The notes under the pieces: generated by a model
The model's database searches: none
What the model saw: only the letters and a program-made list of their open reading frames with translations
Told to the model about the DNA's origin: nothing
Assembly: GCA_949541125.1 (NCBI GenBank)
Contig: CATISV010000019.1
Span: 1-33,828 of the forward strand
Length of the DNA: 33,828 nucleotides
Source of the DNA: Flavobacterium sp. SCGC AAA160-P02
GTDB taxonomy: Bacteria > Bacteroidota > Bacteroidia > Flavobacteriales > Flavobacteriaceae
Direction: 5' to 3'
Shown: positions 1 through 8,180 of the stretch, piece after piece
Layout of the letters: each line of letters starts with the position of its first letter
Numbering within the stretch: position 1 is the stretch's first letter
Translations under genes and position numbers: made by a program

Positions 1-707
1 ATGCTTTGTTTAGAGGAATTAAACTTATTAATGCTCCTGAGGGGAATAGAAATGCTGTTGCAGAGCACGCCTTAGGAATGTTATTATCTCTATTTAATAA
101 GATACACAAAGCTGATAATCAGGTGAAAGAAGGGATGTGGCAAAGAGAGGAAAACAGAGGTGTTGAATTGGATGGGAAAACGATTGGGTTAATCGGTTAC
201 GGAAACACCGGAAAAGCTTTTGCTAAAAAGCTTCGTGGATTTGATGTTAGAGTGCTCTGTTATGATTTGATCCCAAAGGTTAGTGATAACAATGCGAAAC
301 AGGTTTCGCTTGAAGAACTTTGCAATAAATCTGATGTATTGAGCATACACACCCCAGAAACCGAAATTACAAAGGGAATGATAAATATTGAATTTATTAA
401 TACGTTTAAAAAATCTTTTTGGTTGATTAATACGGCAAGAGGTAACAGTGTTGTCACAAAGGATTTAGTAAAAGCCTTAAGGTCTGGTAAAATATTAGGT
501 GCCGGACTGGATGTCCTAGAATATGAAAAATCCTCTTTTGAAAGCCTATTTAACGAAAGTATTATGCCTAAAGAATACCAATATTTAATCAACTCAGACA
601 AGGTTGTTCTTTCTCCACACATTGCCGGTTGGACAGAAGAAAGTAAGCTCAGATTGGCAAATACTATTGTTCAAAAAATCAAGAAGTATTTTTCTCCTGA
701 TAGATAA
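1..707 (+). CDS. D-2-hydroxyacid dehydrogenase (phosphoglycerate dehydrogenase-like), 5' end missing
   Basis: This is the C-terminal two thirds of an NAD-dependent D-2-hydroxyacid dehydrogenase. The reading frame is open from the first bases of the window, so the true start lies outside; the TTG at base 6 is not a start. Numbering from that codon, the Rossmann motif GYGNTG is at about residues 64-69. The substrate-binding and catalytic Arg is in NTARGN (about 145), the Glu is in the LEYE region (about 172-174), and the catalytic His is in SPHIAGW (about 205). The GNRNAVAEHAL stretch before the nucleotide-binding domain is typical of the family. Many relatives are annotated SerA-like, but the ACT regulatory domain is absent and the protein ends soon after the second catalytic-domain segment. 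The substrate could be 3-phosphoglycerate or another 2-hydroxyacid, so I leave the symbol empty. Confidence 0.88.
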   Translation, partial: ALFRGIKLINAPEGNRNAVAEHALGMLLSLFNKIHKADNQVKEGMWQREENRGVELDGKTIGLIGYGNTGKAFAKKLRGFDVRVLCYDLIPKVSDNNAKQVSLEELCNKSDVLSIHTPETEITKGMINIEFINTFKKSFWLINTARGNSVVTKDLVKALRSGKILGAGLDVLEYEKSSFESLFNESIMPKEYQYLINSDKVVLSPHIAGWTEESKLRLANTIVQKIKKYFSPDR

Positions 708-712
708 AAAAA

Positions 713-743
713 TTGTTTTCCTTCAAAAATTTCATTTACTTCG
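713..743 (+). promoter_or_regulatory. Possible promoter for the TM2/DoxX pair
   Basis: A TTG at 713-715 and TACTTCG at 737-743 resemble the Bacteroidota primary promoter (TTTG, about 19 bases, TAnnTTTG) with imperfect elements and 21 bases between them. It lies 25 bases before the TM2 start codon, a reasonable leader length. The call rests on pattern and position only. Confidence 0.35.
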
Positions 744-767
744 CTTCATCTATTTTAAAATTTCAAT

Positions 768-1037
768 ATGGAAACAAAAAATCAGAACATTAATACGTCG
801 TTCCCGGTGAAAAGCAAGAGAGTTGTTGCGGGTGTTTTAGGTATTTTACTAGGGCAAATAGGGGTTCACAAATTTGTTCTTGGTTATACAAAGGAAGGGC
901 TAATCCAAATTGGTATTTCCATCATAACCTGTGGTATAGCGGGGTTGATTGGATTTATTGAGGGAATTATTTACTTAACAAAATCTGATCAAGAATTTAT
1001 CAACGAATATCAACTAAATAAAAAAGGCTGGTTTTAA
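768..1037 (+). CDS. TM2-domain small membrane protein
   Basis: This 89-residue protein has a short polar N terminus (about 20 residues rich in Lys, Asn and Ser) followed by a TM2 domain. The domain has a first hydrophobic helix (VVAGVLGILLGQIGVHKF), a short loop with the typical aromatic and glycine pattern (HKFVLGYTKEG), and a second helix ending in GFIEGIIYL. TM2 proteins are small two-helix inner-membrane proteins of poorly known role. The DoxX-like gene starts 4 bases after its stop, so the two are almost certainly one transcript. The ATG at 768 is the natural start, with an A+T-rich leader and no Shine-Dalgarno sequence, as usual in this phylum. Confidence 0.85.
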   Translation: METKNQNINTSFPVKSKRVVAGVLGILLGQIGVHKFVLGYTKEGLIQIGISIITCGIAGLIGFIEGIIYLTKSDQEFINEYQLNKKGWF

Positions 1038-1041
1038 TCTT

Positions 1042-1437
1042 ATGTCCTATTTTACTCAATATTCTACAGAATTATTAATTCTTCTTTTTCTAATTGTTAC
1101 TTTTCTTCAATCTGGAATTGATAAGGTGGTTGATTGGAAAGGAAATGTTTCTTTTATAAAAGAACATTTTAAGAACTCTCCTTTGCAAAAAAGTGTTCCT
1201 GCCTTATTGGGAATCGTTTTAATTTTAGAACTTATCGCCTCTATATGTATGGTGTTAGGCATATATACACTATTGTCTTCTGGCGATAATTTCTATGCTT
1301 TGTTGGGAGTGGAGCTTTGTTCACTTACTTTAATCTGTCTTTTAATTGGTCAAAGACTAGCAAAAGATTACGCTGGAGCAATGTCTTTGGCTGTGTATTT
1401 TATAATCACAATAATAGGTTTGATCGTTATTTCATAA
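1042..1437 (+). CDS. DoxX-family four-helix membrane protein
   Basis: This 131-residue integral membrane protein has four predicted helices at about residues 8-25, 52-75, 85-105 and 112-130. The pattern of helix 1 followed by FLQSGIDKVVDWKGN and later LLIGQRLAKDYAGA matches the DoxX-like proteins common in Flavobacteria. DoxX proteins have been tied to terminal quinol oxidases and to oxidative-stress complexes, but no catalytic residue is visible here and the exact function is unknown. It follows the TM2 gene by 4 bases and is probably co-transcribed. The next gene is convergent, with a 153-base spacer that shows no convincing terminator hairpin. Confidence 0.75.
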   Translation: MSYFTQYSTELLILLFLIVTFLQSGIDKVVDWKGNVSFIKEHFKNSPLQKSVPALLGIVLILELIASICMVLGIYTLLSSGDNFYALLGVELCSLTLICLLIGQRLAKDYAGAMSLAVYFIITIIGLIVIS

Positions 1438-1590
1438 CAACATAGGTGTTTTCTATTTGTTTTTTAATCTCCATAGTTTTTTATTATTTAAAACCTGTTT
1501 TTTTAGGCGCTTTTAATCGATTATCTGTTTCGCCCTTGGTGTTTCGTGGTTTTAGCTTTATTGTTCCCTTATTTAGCCTTAAAATAGCTT

Positions 1591-2442
1591 TTATCGGTGC
1601 TCTATCTCATAAATAAGTGATGAGTATTCTTTTGACTTCATTGCTTTTAGGTTGGATTTTAGTCCCACAAGAAAAGCTTTGATAAAGTTATTTTTTCCTG
1701 TTTTATTTTTTTCACTTAAAAGAGACACATAAAATGAATCGTATACTAAGGGGTAAACCCTAGTTACTTTCATGTTTGCACTTGAGAAAAGGGTTTTTAT
1801 AGATTGTTGAGAAAAATGCCAAAGGTGTCTTGGAACATCATAAGCCGCCCAAAACTCTTTATAATATTGAGCATCATAGCTTTTAAAGTTTGGAACAGCA
1901 ATAAACAATTGTCCTTTTTCACTTAAAAGCGATTTTATTTGTTCTATGGATTCATAGAGATTAGGAATGTGCTCTAGAACATGCCAAAGTGTTATAATAT
2001 TAAACTTTTTTTTAACGACTTTATCTAATCTATCCTGAAGAATTATCCCTTTGGATTCTGCTTTTTTTCTTGCGTTTTCATTGGGCTCAACTCCTGTTAT
2101 ATTGAGTCCTTTATTTTTGCAATACAGCAAAAAATCGCCTGTACCCGCCCCTATATCTAAGATTTTTTGGTTTTTAATTTCTTTATTGAACAATGCTGTT
2201 TTTTGTTTAAATGACCGTTTTTTTACTAGGTTATACAAAAGATTTAGTACTGAATAGTTTGAACTATTATGAGATTGATACTTTTTAGACAGATAATATT
2301 TATCGAATTCTGAAGGAATTGGTGATGTAACCAACATTTTTAATTGGTGGTTTTTCATCACATAATAAGATTCATCTGACACCAAATAATCCTTGCAAAT
2401 TAAATAGGGGGTAATCTCATTATGAAGTTCTGTGTCTGTCAT
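1591..2442 (-). CDS. Class I SAM-dependent methyltransferase
   Basis: This 283-residue soluble protein has a Rossmann-type methyltransferase core. Motif I is DIGAGTG at residues 96-102 and the acidic end of strand 2 is in GVEPN (about 118-121). The HVLEHI segment at about 154-159 and the later PNF (FIAVPNF) are typical of the Methyltransf_11/23 group. About 90 residues precede the core, which is common in relatives acting on quinone, lipid or sugar intermediates, but the substrate cannot be read from the sequence. It is the last gene of the leftward DUF4175-ybeY-mnmG block, starting 45 bases after mnmG ends. A second parS-like site lies 13 bases upstream of its start codon. It could be co-transcribed with mnmG. 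Confidence 0.85.
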   Translation of the reverse strand: MTDTELHNEITPYLICKDYLVSDESYYVMKNHQLKMLVTSPIPSEFDKYYLSKKYQSHNSSNYSVLNLLYNLVKKRSFKQKTALFNKEIKNQKILDIGAGTGDFLLYCKNKGLNITGVEPNENARKKAESKGIILQDRLDKVVKKKFNIITLWHVLEHIPNLYESIEQIKSLLSEKGQLFIAVPNFKSYDAQYYKEFWAAYDVPRHLWHFSQQSIKTLFSSANMKVTRVYPLVYDSFYVSLLSEKNKTGKNNFIKAFLVGLKSNLKAMKSKEYSSLIYEIEHR

Positions 2443-2455
2443 TATATTTTAATAA

Positions 2456-2471
2456 TGTTTCATGTGGAACA
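2456..2471 (-). promoter_or_regulatory. parS: parS-like ParB-binding site, second copy
   Basis: Read on the minus strand these 16 bases are TGTTCCACATGAAACA. They differ at one position from the Bacillus subtilis parS sequence TGTTCCACGTGAAACA, and at two positions from the perfect palindrome found at 4366-4381. The site sits in the 45-base gap between the end of mnmG and the start of the methyltransferase gene. Two parS-like words 1.9 kb apart, bracketing one gene, are very unlikely by chance. Whether ParB binds this weaker copy is inferred. Confidence 0.72.
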
Positions 2472-2487
2472 TTGATTACAAAATTAT

Positions 2488-4362
2488 TTAACGCCCCATA
2501 TAAACCAATAAAACAGAAATATCGCTTGGTGAAACTCCGCTAATCCTTGTCGCTTGAGAGATGGTTGTCGGCTGGATTTTAGTTAGTTTTTCTTTCGCTT
2601 CATATGATAATGATCTAACCTTTTCGTAGTTAAAGTTTTGAGGAATAATCACGTTTTCCAATCTATTTAGCTTGTCCGCATTAGACTTTTCTTTCTCAAT
2701 ATAACCAGAATACTTTAAATGAATTTCTGCCTGTTCAAGAATTGTATTGTCTATTTTTTCTGTCGTTAAAAAGTTTTGAAGTGATTCTATATTTTTAAAG
2801 TCTTTAAAACACAACTGGGGCCTTGCAGCAACCTTATAGAGTTTAAGGGATTGATTAATCTTTGAAAGCCCTTTCGTTTCTAATATAGGGTTGATTTCTG
2901 CTTTGGTCACACTCGTTTCTTTTAAAAACTTGATTAAGTTTGCTGTCTTTTTCTTTTTTGCCTTCATTTTAACAAGCCTTTGTTCTGAGGCAAGGCCTAA
3001 TTCGTGTCCTAGGGGGGTAAGCCTTATGTCTGCATTGTCTTGCCTTAACAGGGTTCTGTATTCTGCCCTCGATGTAAACATTCTATAAGGCTCATCGGTA
3101 CCTTTGGTAATCAAATCATCTATTAAGACCCCTATGTATGCCTGATTTCTTTTTAAGACAAAAGGAGGCTTATTTTGTGTTTTTAGGGCCGCATTTATGC
3201 CTGCCATTAGGCCCTGAGCAGCAGCCTCTTCATAACCCGTTGTACCATTAATTTGGCCGGCAAAGAACAAATTATCGATTAGTTTTGTTTCTAAAGAGTG
3301 CTTTAATTGCGTCGGAGGAAAATAATCATATTCTATAGCGTACCCATATCTAAAAAACTTAACCTTTTCAAAGCCTGGAATAAGGCGTATCGCTTTGTCT
3401 TGAACATCTTCTGGCAATGATGTAGAGAATCCGTTAACATAGGTTTCTACTGTGTTCCAACCTTCAGGTTCCACAAAAATTTGATGTCTATCCTTGGTTG
3501 AAAAACGATCAATTTTGTCCTCTATTGATGGACAGTATCTTGGTCCTGTCGATTGAATCCTGCCATTAAACATTGGAGAACGATCAAACCCCTCTCTTAA
3601 GAGAGCATGTACTTTTTCGTTGGTATGAGTTAAATAACAAGACCGCTGTTTTTTTAGAGGTTTTGTTTCGAGAAAGGAAAAGGAGTGTGTTATTTTATCT
3701 CCTGGTTGTTCTTCCATTTTTGAATAATCCAAAGATCGTCCATCAACCCTTGGTGGGGTTCCTGTTTTCATTCTACCAGACTCGAACCCTTGATGATTTA
3801 AATCTTCTGTTATTCCAGTTGATGATCTTTCTCCAGCTCTTCCCCCTCCAAATGATTTGTCTCCAATATGAATTAGTCCATTCAAAAAAGTACCGGCAGT
3901 AAGAATCACGGATTTTCCATTAATCTGTGGGCCCAGGGCTGTTTTAACACCTATTATTTTTTGATTATCAAATAATAAACCAATAACTGAGTCTTGATAA
4001 AAATCCACATTAGGTGTAGTTTCTAAAATCTCTCTCCAGGATTGAGAAAACAGCATTCTGTCAGATTGAGCTCTTGGGCTCCACATGGCGGGGCCTTTAG
4101 ATTTATTAAGCATCTTAAACTGGATCGCAGAATTGTCAGTAACGATAGCACTATAACCTCCTAAGGCATCGATTTCTCTTATAATTTGGCCTTTTGCAAT
4201 TCCGCCCATGGCCGGATTACAGCTCATTTGAGCTATATTTTGTAAATTCATTGTAATCAACAAGGTTCTAGCTCCCATATTAGCACTTGCAGCTGCCGCT
4301 TCGCTGCCGGCATGACCTCCGCCAACAACAATTACATCATATATGGTGTTAAATATACTCAT
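2488..4362 (-). CDS. mnmG: tRNA uridine-5-carboxymethylaminomethyl modification enzyme MnmG (GidA)
   Basis: This is a full-length, 624-residue FAD-dependent tRNA-modifying enzyme. With MnmE it installs the carboxymethylaminomethyl group at wobble uridine 34 using methylene-tetrahydrofolate. The FAD-binding motif GGGHAGSEAA is at residues 14-23. The conserved cysteine lies in MSCNPAMGG (Cys48), followed by KTGTPPR, GPRYCPS with the second conserved Cys, and the C-terminal helical domain that binds MnmE and tRNA. The ATG is immediately preceded (3 bases) by a perfect parS palindrome, so the leader is effectively made of parS plus a hairpin. It lies downstream of DUF4175 and ybeY on the same strand. 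mnmG (gidA) is a classic neighbour of oriC and parS in many bacteria. Confidence 0.97.
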   Translation of the reverse strand: MSIFNTIYDVIVVGGGHAGSEAAAASANMGARTLLITMNLQNIAQMSCNPAMGGIAKGQIIREIDALGGYSAIVTDNSAIQFKMLNKSKGPAMWSPRAQSDRMLFSQSWREILETTPNVDFYQDSVIGLLFDNQKIIGVKTALGPQINGKSVILTAGTFLNGLIHIGDKSFGGGRAGERSSTGITEDLNHQGFESGRMKTGTPPRVDGRSLDYSKMEEQPGDKITHSFSFLETKPLKKQRSCYLTHTNEKVHALLREGFDRSPMFNGRIQSTGPRYCPSIEDKIDRFSTKDRHQIFVEPEGWNTVETYVNGFSTSLPEDVQDKAIRLIPGFEKVKFFRYGYAIEYDYFPPTQLKHSLETKLIDNLFFAGQINGTTGYEEAAAQGLMAGINAALKTQNKPPFVLKRNQAYIGVLIDDLITKGTDEPYRMFTSRAEYRTLLRQDNADIRLTPLGHELGLASEQRLVKMKAKKKKTANLIKFLKETSVTKAEINPILETKGLSKINQSLKLYKVAARPQLCFKDFKNIESLQNFLTTEKIDNTILEQAEIHLKYSGYIEKEKSNADKLNRLENVIIPQNFNYEKVRSLSYEAKEKLTKIQPTTISQATRISGVSPSDISVLLVYMGR

Positions 4363-4365
4363 CTG

Positions 4366-4381
4366 TGTTTCACGTGAAACA
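4366..4381. promoter_or_regulatory. parS: parS, perfect ParB-binding palindrome
   Basis: The 16 bases TGTTTCACGTGAAACA form a perfect inverted repeat and match the widely conserved parS consensus (TGTTNCACGTGAAACA) without mismatch. parS nucleates the CTP-dependent ParB clamp that loads SMC and segregates origins. Such sites cluster near oriC in most bacteria that have them. The site lies 3 bases upstream of the mnmG ATG and its last five bases are shared with a hairpin that follows ybeY. parA and parB are not in this window. Confidence 0.93.
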
Positions 4382-4397
4382 GCCTAAACGGCTGTTT
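4377..4397 (-). terminator. Hairpin after ybeY, possible terminator or attenuator before mnmG
   Basis: AAACAGCC (4377-4384) pairs perfectly with GGCTGTTT (4390-4397) around a five-base loop, giving an 8-base stem. On the minus strand it starts two bases after the ybeY stop codon and runs into a short U stretch that is part of the stem, then into the parS palindrome. It could end the DUF4175-ybeY transcript or act as a partial terminator ahead of mnmG. The lack of a long separate U tract makes complete termination uncertain. Confidence 0.55.
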
Positions 4398-4398
4398 T

Positions 4399-4812
4399 TC
4401 AGTGCGTTAGTTTTTTTAGACTATTGTTTTCCTTAATTCTCATTGCTTTTTTTTCTTCTGTCGTTTTGTCTTTATGCCCCATAAAGTGCAAAATGCCATG
4501 AACGATCACCCTGTGGAGTTCATTTTCAAAGGTGGTGTGGAACTCCTTTGCGTTTTCGACAACTCGTTGTATTGATATATATATCTCTCCATGAAGTTCC
4601 TTCCCTTGTGAATAATCAAAGCTGATAATATCTGTATATGTATTATGATTAAGAAACTCAACATTCATTGTATTTAAATAATTGTCATCACAAAAAACAT
4701 AGTTTATATCTCCTGTTTGAAAACCCTCAGAATCGATAATTTTCTGAATCCAATCAGAGGTTTGTGATTCATTTTTTAAAACAAACGCTGTTTGATAATT
4801 AAATGTAATCAC
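4399..4812 (-). CDS. ybeY: Endoribonuclease YbeY, 16S rRNA maturation factor
   Basis: This 137-residue protein is in the UPF0054/YbeY family, a single-domain metal-dependent RNase needed for 16S rRNA 3' maturation and late 70S quality control. The family signature HGILHFMGHKD is near residues 104-114. The first two His ligands (positions 1 and 5 of the motif) are present. The third, normally His in HGxLHLxGYDH, is Asp here, with a His two residues earlier. I recall a similar GYKD/GHKD form in other Bacteroidota YbeY proteins, so it is probably lineage-typical. The start is GTG at 4812, which overlaps the DUF4175 stop as GTGA and implies translational coupling. The length is close to the usual 140-155. 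Confidence 0.93.
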   Translation of the reverse strand: MITFNYQTAFVLKNESQTSDWIQKIIDSEGFQTGDINYVFCDDNYLNTMNVEFLNHNTYTDIISFDYSQGKELHGEIYISIQRVVENAKEFHTTFENELHRVIVHGILHFMGHKDKTTEEKKAMRIKENNSLKKLTH

Positions 4813-7800
4813 TCTTTATTCTTTTTTAAAAAATACAACTGAACCTTTTTTTCAAAATCCTCGTGCAAAGGTAAGGATTGTCTGTTTAATATCTCGATTT
4901 GATCGTAAAACAGCTTTTTAAATTTAATTTCTCTTATGCTCTTTTTTTGATACGTGTTAGTACTAGATTTAGATTTTTTTTGCTTTTCCTCTCCTTGTTT
5001 TAGGGAGGCCTTATCAAGCTTCAACAACTCATAATCAAGCAGTTGCATTTTTTGGAGAACCTGTTGGGTAAATCCTTTTTCTAAAATATCATTTTCTAGC
5101 TGTTCCATGGTTTTTAAGACCTCCATGGATTTACCAAGCCCTTTTCCTTGGTTTTTAATCGCATCATAAAGCTGATTTTTGATTCTACTTTGCTCTTGAT
5201 ATATTTTAAACACTTCTTCGTTTACTCTCTCTTCTGCTTTTCCTTTCTGGTCACCTGTTTTGTTTTCACTTCTTTTTACACCCTTTTTTATTTCTTCAGA
5301 AAGATTCTTTTGTTGTTGGATAAGAGTTGGCAAGCTAAAGGGTTTTCCTTTTCCTGAGCCAATAGAATTTTGTAAGTTGTTAAGAAAGTCACTTAGAAAG
5401 TCTGAGAGGTTATTTACAGATGTTAGTGCTTGTTGTTGGCTTGAGCTTCCTTTATAAAACAGGTTCTCTGAAAAATTCTCAAGAGAGCGATTTAAATGGT
5501 ACTCTACGTTTGTTAATTCTGTTTGAATTTTTGAGGAAAGTTGAGGTATTCTAAGAGACAATACAAATAAACTATCGTCAATGTGTTCAAAATAGGCTCT
5601 TAGTTGGTTTTGTTTTTTTAACTCATTCCCAAACTCTGGATGTCGAATACTAATTTTGTTGAATTTTTCTAACAAGGCCTCTTGTTTGAAAGAAAAGGAA
5701 ACTAAATTTTCTAAAATTTTTCTAAGATCGTCTGTGTTTTCTTCGATAGAAGCAGCCTGCATGTCAGAGATCGCTTGTTGCATTTTCTGACTCATTTTTT
5801 TCATTATTTTAGACGCTCTTTGTTGGTTCTTTTTTGCGCTGGGCTGTTGTTTGTTTAGTTTTATTTCTGCATTGGATAATTCTTCATTAACGTTGTTTAT
5901 GTCTTCTTGCAATTCGGGCAGATTCATCGGCTCTCTTAGATTATCATTCTCTTTGATTACGTCTTCTAATTCATTCGCTAGATTATCAAATTGTTTTCGA
6001 ATCTCTTTTTGTTTCTCTAAAACGTTTTCTTTTCTGTTGGTTAGTTTGTCTTGTTTTTTTGAGAGGGCTTCTAATTTGTTTGCAATTTGCACCGTTTTCT
6101 CCTCCACATAAAAGCGCTTGATTAATTCTAGAATTCTTTCAATGCTTTTTTCTTGTTGTTTATTTTGTTTTGCTAATTGTTTTGTTTTTTGTAACAATTC
6201 TTCTTTATTTAATTTGTCTGTTGCTTTTTGAAGCTCTTCTAACAGCTTGTTTTTTCTGTTGAGTTTTTTTAACTCTTCTATTCTTTTTTGAAGATCCTCT
6301 TTCTTCTTGTTAAGCAGTTGATTGTCCCTCCCTTTTTTATAGAGGGTTTCTTGAAGAAGGTCGGTTTGTCTATCCATCATTTCTTCGTATTGTTTTTGTC
6401 TTTTTATAAGCTCTTCTATTTTCTTCTTATCGTTCCAATTGAACCCTCTCTTAATTTGAGATTCTATCTGAAATTGCTGAACTAGTTCTTGTTCTTGTTG
6501 ATAATTTTGAATTGATTTTTCTAAATTTTGAATTGCGGCTCTTTGCTTCTTTAACTCTTCGTGGTCGAGCTCTTCTTTTGTTTTTTTTCTGTATGTAAAG
6601 GTTTTGCTTACAGATTGCTTCCTTCCGTTAATCGCATCGTTATCTGATACTTGATAATAAATTTTATAGGTTGCTCCTTCTTCAATGTCTAGTTGGTTTG
6701 GAAATTGATAAAAAAACGTTTGTACCTTTTCTTCAGAACTTTCTAAATTAACTCGTGTTATCTTTTCAGGGTATTCTTCAATATAATAAAAAACGCTAAG
6801 ATTACTTATTCCATAATCATCTGAGATGTGTCCAGCAAACATAGCTTGATCTGTTTGTAAACTGTCTATATTAGATGCAACAGTGATAGAGGGTGGGGCG
6901 TCTTTAATAACGCTTAAAGAATAAGAAAGCTTTTCATAATCTTTAAATTCATTATTTGACGAGGATATTTGATATTGAAGAGCTTTCCTGGCTGTATGTT
7001 TGTGGTTGAAAGTATTTGGGCTCGTTTGCTTAAAAGGGGTTCGTTTATCTTTTTCTATAAAGTATATAGAATCTGATTGGTGTGTTGCCACTTGCCAGGT
7101 TATTTTTGTGCCCTCTGGCACAATAAGGATTCCTGAGCCGCTACCTTGTTCCTCTTTTTTTTTAGTGTACTTAGGGTATTTTAAGTCAACTAAAACATTT
7201 TGTATTGTTGGTGGTTTTAAAACGTTAAGTGTATAATCTTGAGAGGCAACACCACCTGATACTAGATGAAATCTAATTGGTTCTAAAACGTTGGTAAAGG
7301 TGAAACTAAAAGACCTTCTTGACTCCTCTTGTAAAAAATATGTTTGGTTATTATATACTATTTTAACTTCTTCTGGAACAATGTCTCCAATAATGGTTAC
7401 GGTGATCGTACGTGAATTTCCTTGAATTACCTGTAGACTTTCTTTTTCTAAAGAAAACGAAAAAGGGGCGGGAGGTATAAAAGCGGTTTTATGATTAACA
7501 AATCTGCCAAAACTACTAGACAAATCTTTGTTTGTGCCAGTCAGAAAAGAGGCTGCCCAAAGCAATATGGGAAAAAGCAAATATTTTAAATAAGCAGCGT
7601 TTTTTTTAAGACGTATTGCATTTGTAAAGGGAACAAGTTTTATTTGTTGTGCCTTTTGCTCAATGCTTGCCAATATGAGAGCTGTTTCATTACTGCTCTC
7701 TTTGAGCTGAAGTATGTTCAATAGTTTGTCTTGAACCTCTGGGAAAAAGTCACCAATCATTTTAGATGATTGAAGTTCGTTAATTCCCTTGCTAATTTTT

Positions 7801-8045
7801 AATAGGTGGGCAAGAGGAATTAATATCAACTTGCTAAACAAAATTACTTCCATAAAGATAAAAACCCAAAACAATAGTGTTCTGTATAAGGGGGGTAACC
7901 AAAAGAATAGCTCAATATAAAGTGTAATAAGAAAATATAGTGCTCCTAGAGAGCAAAACAATATAGCTCCTTTAATAAGGTTACTGGTATAGTACTTTTT
8001 ATAAAAAAAAGATAATTTATTTTGAATGTTAGCATACTCTTCCAT
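4809..8045 (-). CDS. DUF4175 large membrane-anchored coiled-coil protein
   Basis: This 1078-residue protein matches the Bacteroidota DUF4175 family as I know it. Two membrane helices lie at about residues 24-45 and 55-78, with a third at about 152-170. An extracytoplasmic, beta-rich region follows (about 190-485), then a very long charged segment (about 490-750) rich in Glu, Lys and Gln with heptad-like spacing that should form coiled coils. The C-terminal third is also Gln/Lys-rich and helical. No enzymatic motif is visible; a scaffold or cell-envelope role is inference. The gene is first in a leftward block with ybeY (4-base overlap) and mnmG, and is divergent from gltX across about 135 bases. 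The ATG at 8045 is the only sensible start. Confidence 0.82.
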   Translation of the reverse strand: MEEYANIQNKLSFFYKKYYTSNLIKGAILFCSLGALYFLITLYIELFFWLPPLYRTLLFWVFIFMEVILFSKLILIPLAHLLKISKGINELQSSKMIGDFFPEVQDKLLNILQLKESSNETALILASIEQKAQQIKLVPFTNAIRLKKNAAYLKYLLFPILLWAASFLTGTNKDLSSSFGRFVNHKTAFIPPAPFSFSLEKESLQVIQGNSRTITVTIIGDIVPEEVKIVYNNQTYFLQEESRRSFSFTFTNVLEPIRFHLVSGGVASQDYTLNVLKPPTIQNVLVDLKYPKYTKKKEEQGSGSGILIVPEGTKITWQVATHQSDSIYFIEKDKRTPFKQTSPNTFNHKHTARKALQYQISSSNNEFKDYEKLSYSLSVIKDAPPSITVASNIDSLQTDQAMFAGHISDDYGISNLSVFYYIEEYPEKITRVNLESSEEKVQTFFYQFPNQLDIEEGATYKIYYQVSDNDAINGRKQSVSKTFTYRKKTKEELDHEELKKQRAAIQNLEKSIQNYQQEQELVQQFQIESQIKRGFNWNDKKKIEELIKRQKQYEEMMDRQTDLLQETLYKKGRDNQLLNKKKEDLQKRIEELKKLNRKNKLLEELQKATDKLNKEELLQKTKQLAKQNKQQEKSIERILELIKRFYVEEKTVQIANKLEALSKKQDKLTNRKENVLEKQKEIRKQFDNLANELEDVIKENDNLREPMNLPELQEDINNVNEELSNAEIKLNKQQPSAKKNQQRASKIMKKMSQKMQQAISDMQAASIEENTDDLRKILENLVSFSFKQEALLEKFNKISIRHPEFGNELKKQNQLRAYFEHIDDSLFVLSLRIPQLSSKIQTELTNVEYHLNRSLENFSENLFYKGSSSQQQALTSVNNLSDFLSDFLNNLQNSIGSGKGKPFSLPTLIQQQKNLSEEIKKGVKRSENKTGDQKGKAEERVNEEVFKIYQEQSRIKNQLYDAIKNQGKGLGKSMEVLKTMEQLENDILEKGFTQQVLQKMQLLDYELLKLDKASLKQGEEKQKKSKSSTNTYQKKSIREIKFKKLFYDQIEILNRQSLPLHEDFEKKVQLYFLKKNKE

Positions 8046-8128
8046 GAATGAATAAAAATACCATTTTTTAAATTGGCCTGCTTTGTGAAAGTGAAAAGAT
8101 TTCTTTCTGCTCTGTTGCTGTGAATTCC

Positions 8129-8159
8129 TTTTTTATGTAATTTGATAAAAGTATCTTTG
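8129..8159 (+). promoter_or_regulatory. Promoter of gltX
   Basis: TTTT at 8129-8132 and TATCTTTG at 8152-8159 are separated by 19 bases, matching the Bacteroidota promoter (TTTG, 19, TAnnTTTG) at all but one defined position. It lies 21 bases upstream of the ATG at 8181 and downstream of the in-frame TTG at 8142, which argues strongly for the later start of gltX. Confidence 0.65.
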
Positions 8160-8180
8160 CTTTTTAATTTTTATTTATTA

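Noticed and set aside
1438-1590. Possible terminator with CCT-GTTTTTTT-AGG between the DoxX and methyltransferase genes
   Set aside because: The stem is only three bases with poor extension, so it is not a credible hairpin.
3573-3902. Plus-strand open frame inside mnmG
   Set aside because: It is antisense to conserved mnmG sequence and has low-complexity hydrophobic content only.
8142-8180. Upstream TTG start for gltX
   Set aside because: It lies upstream of the -7 element and adds residues not found before the conserved N-terminal FAPSPTG segment.
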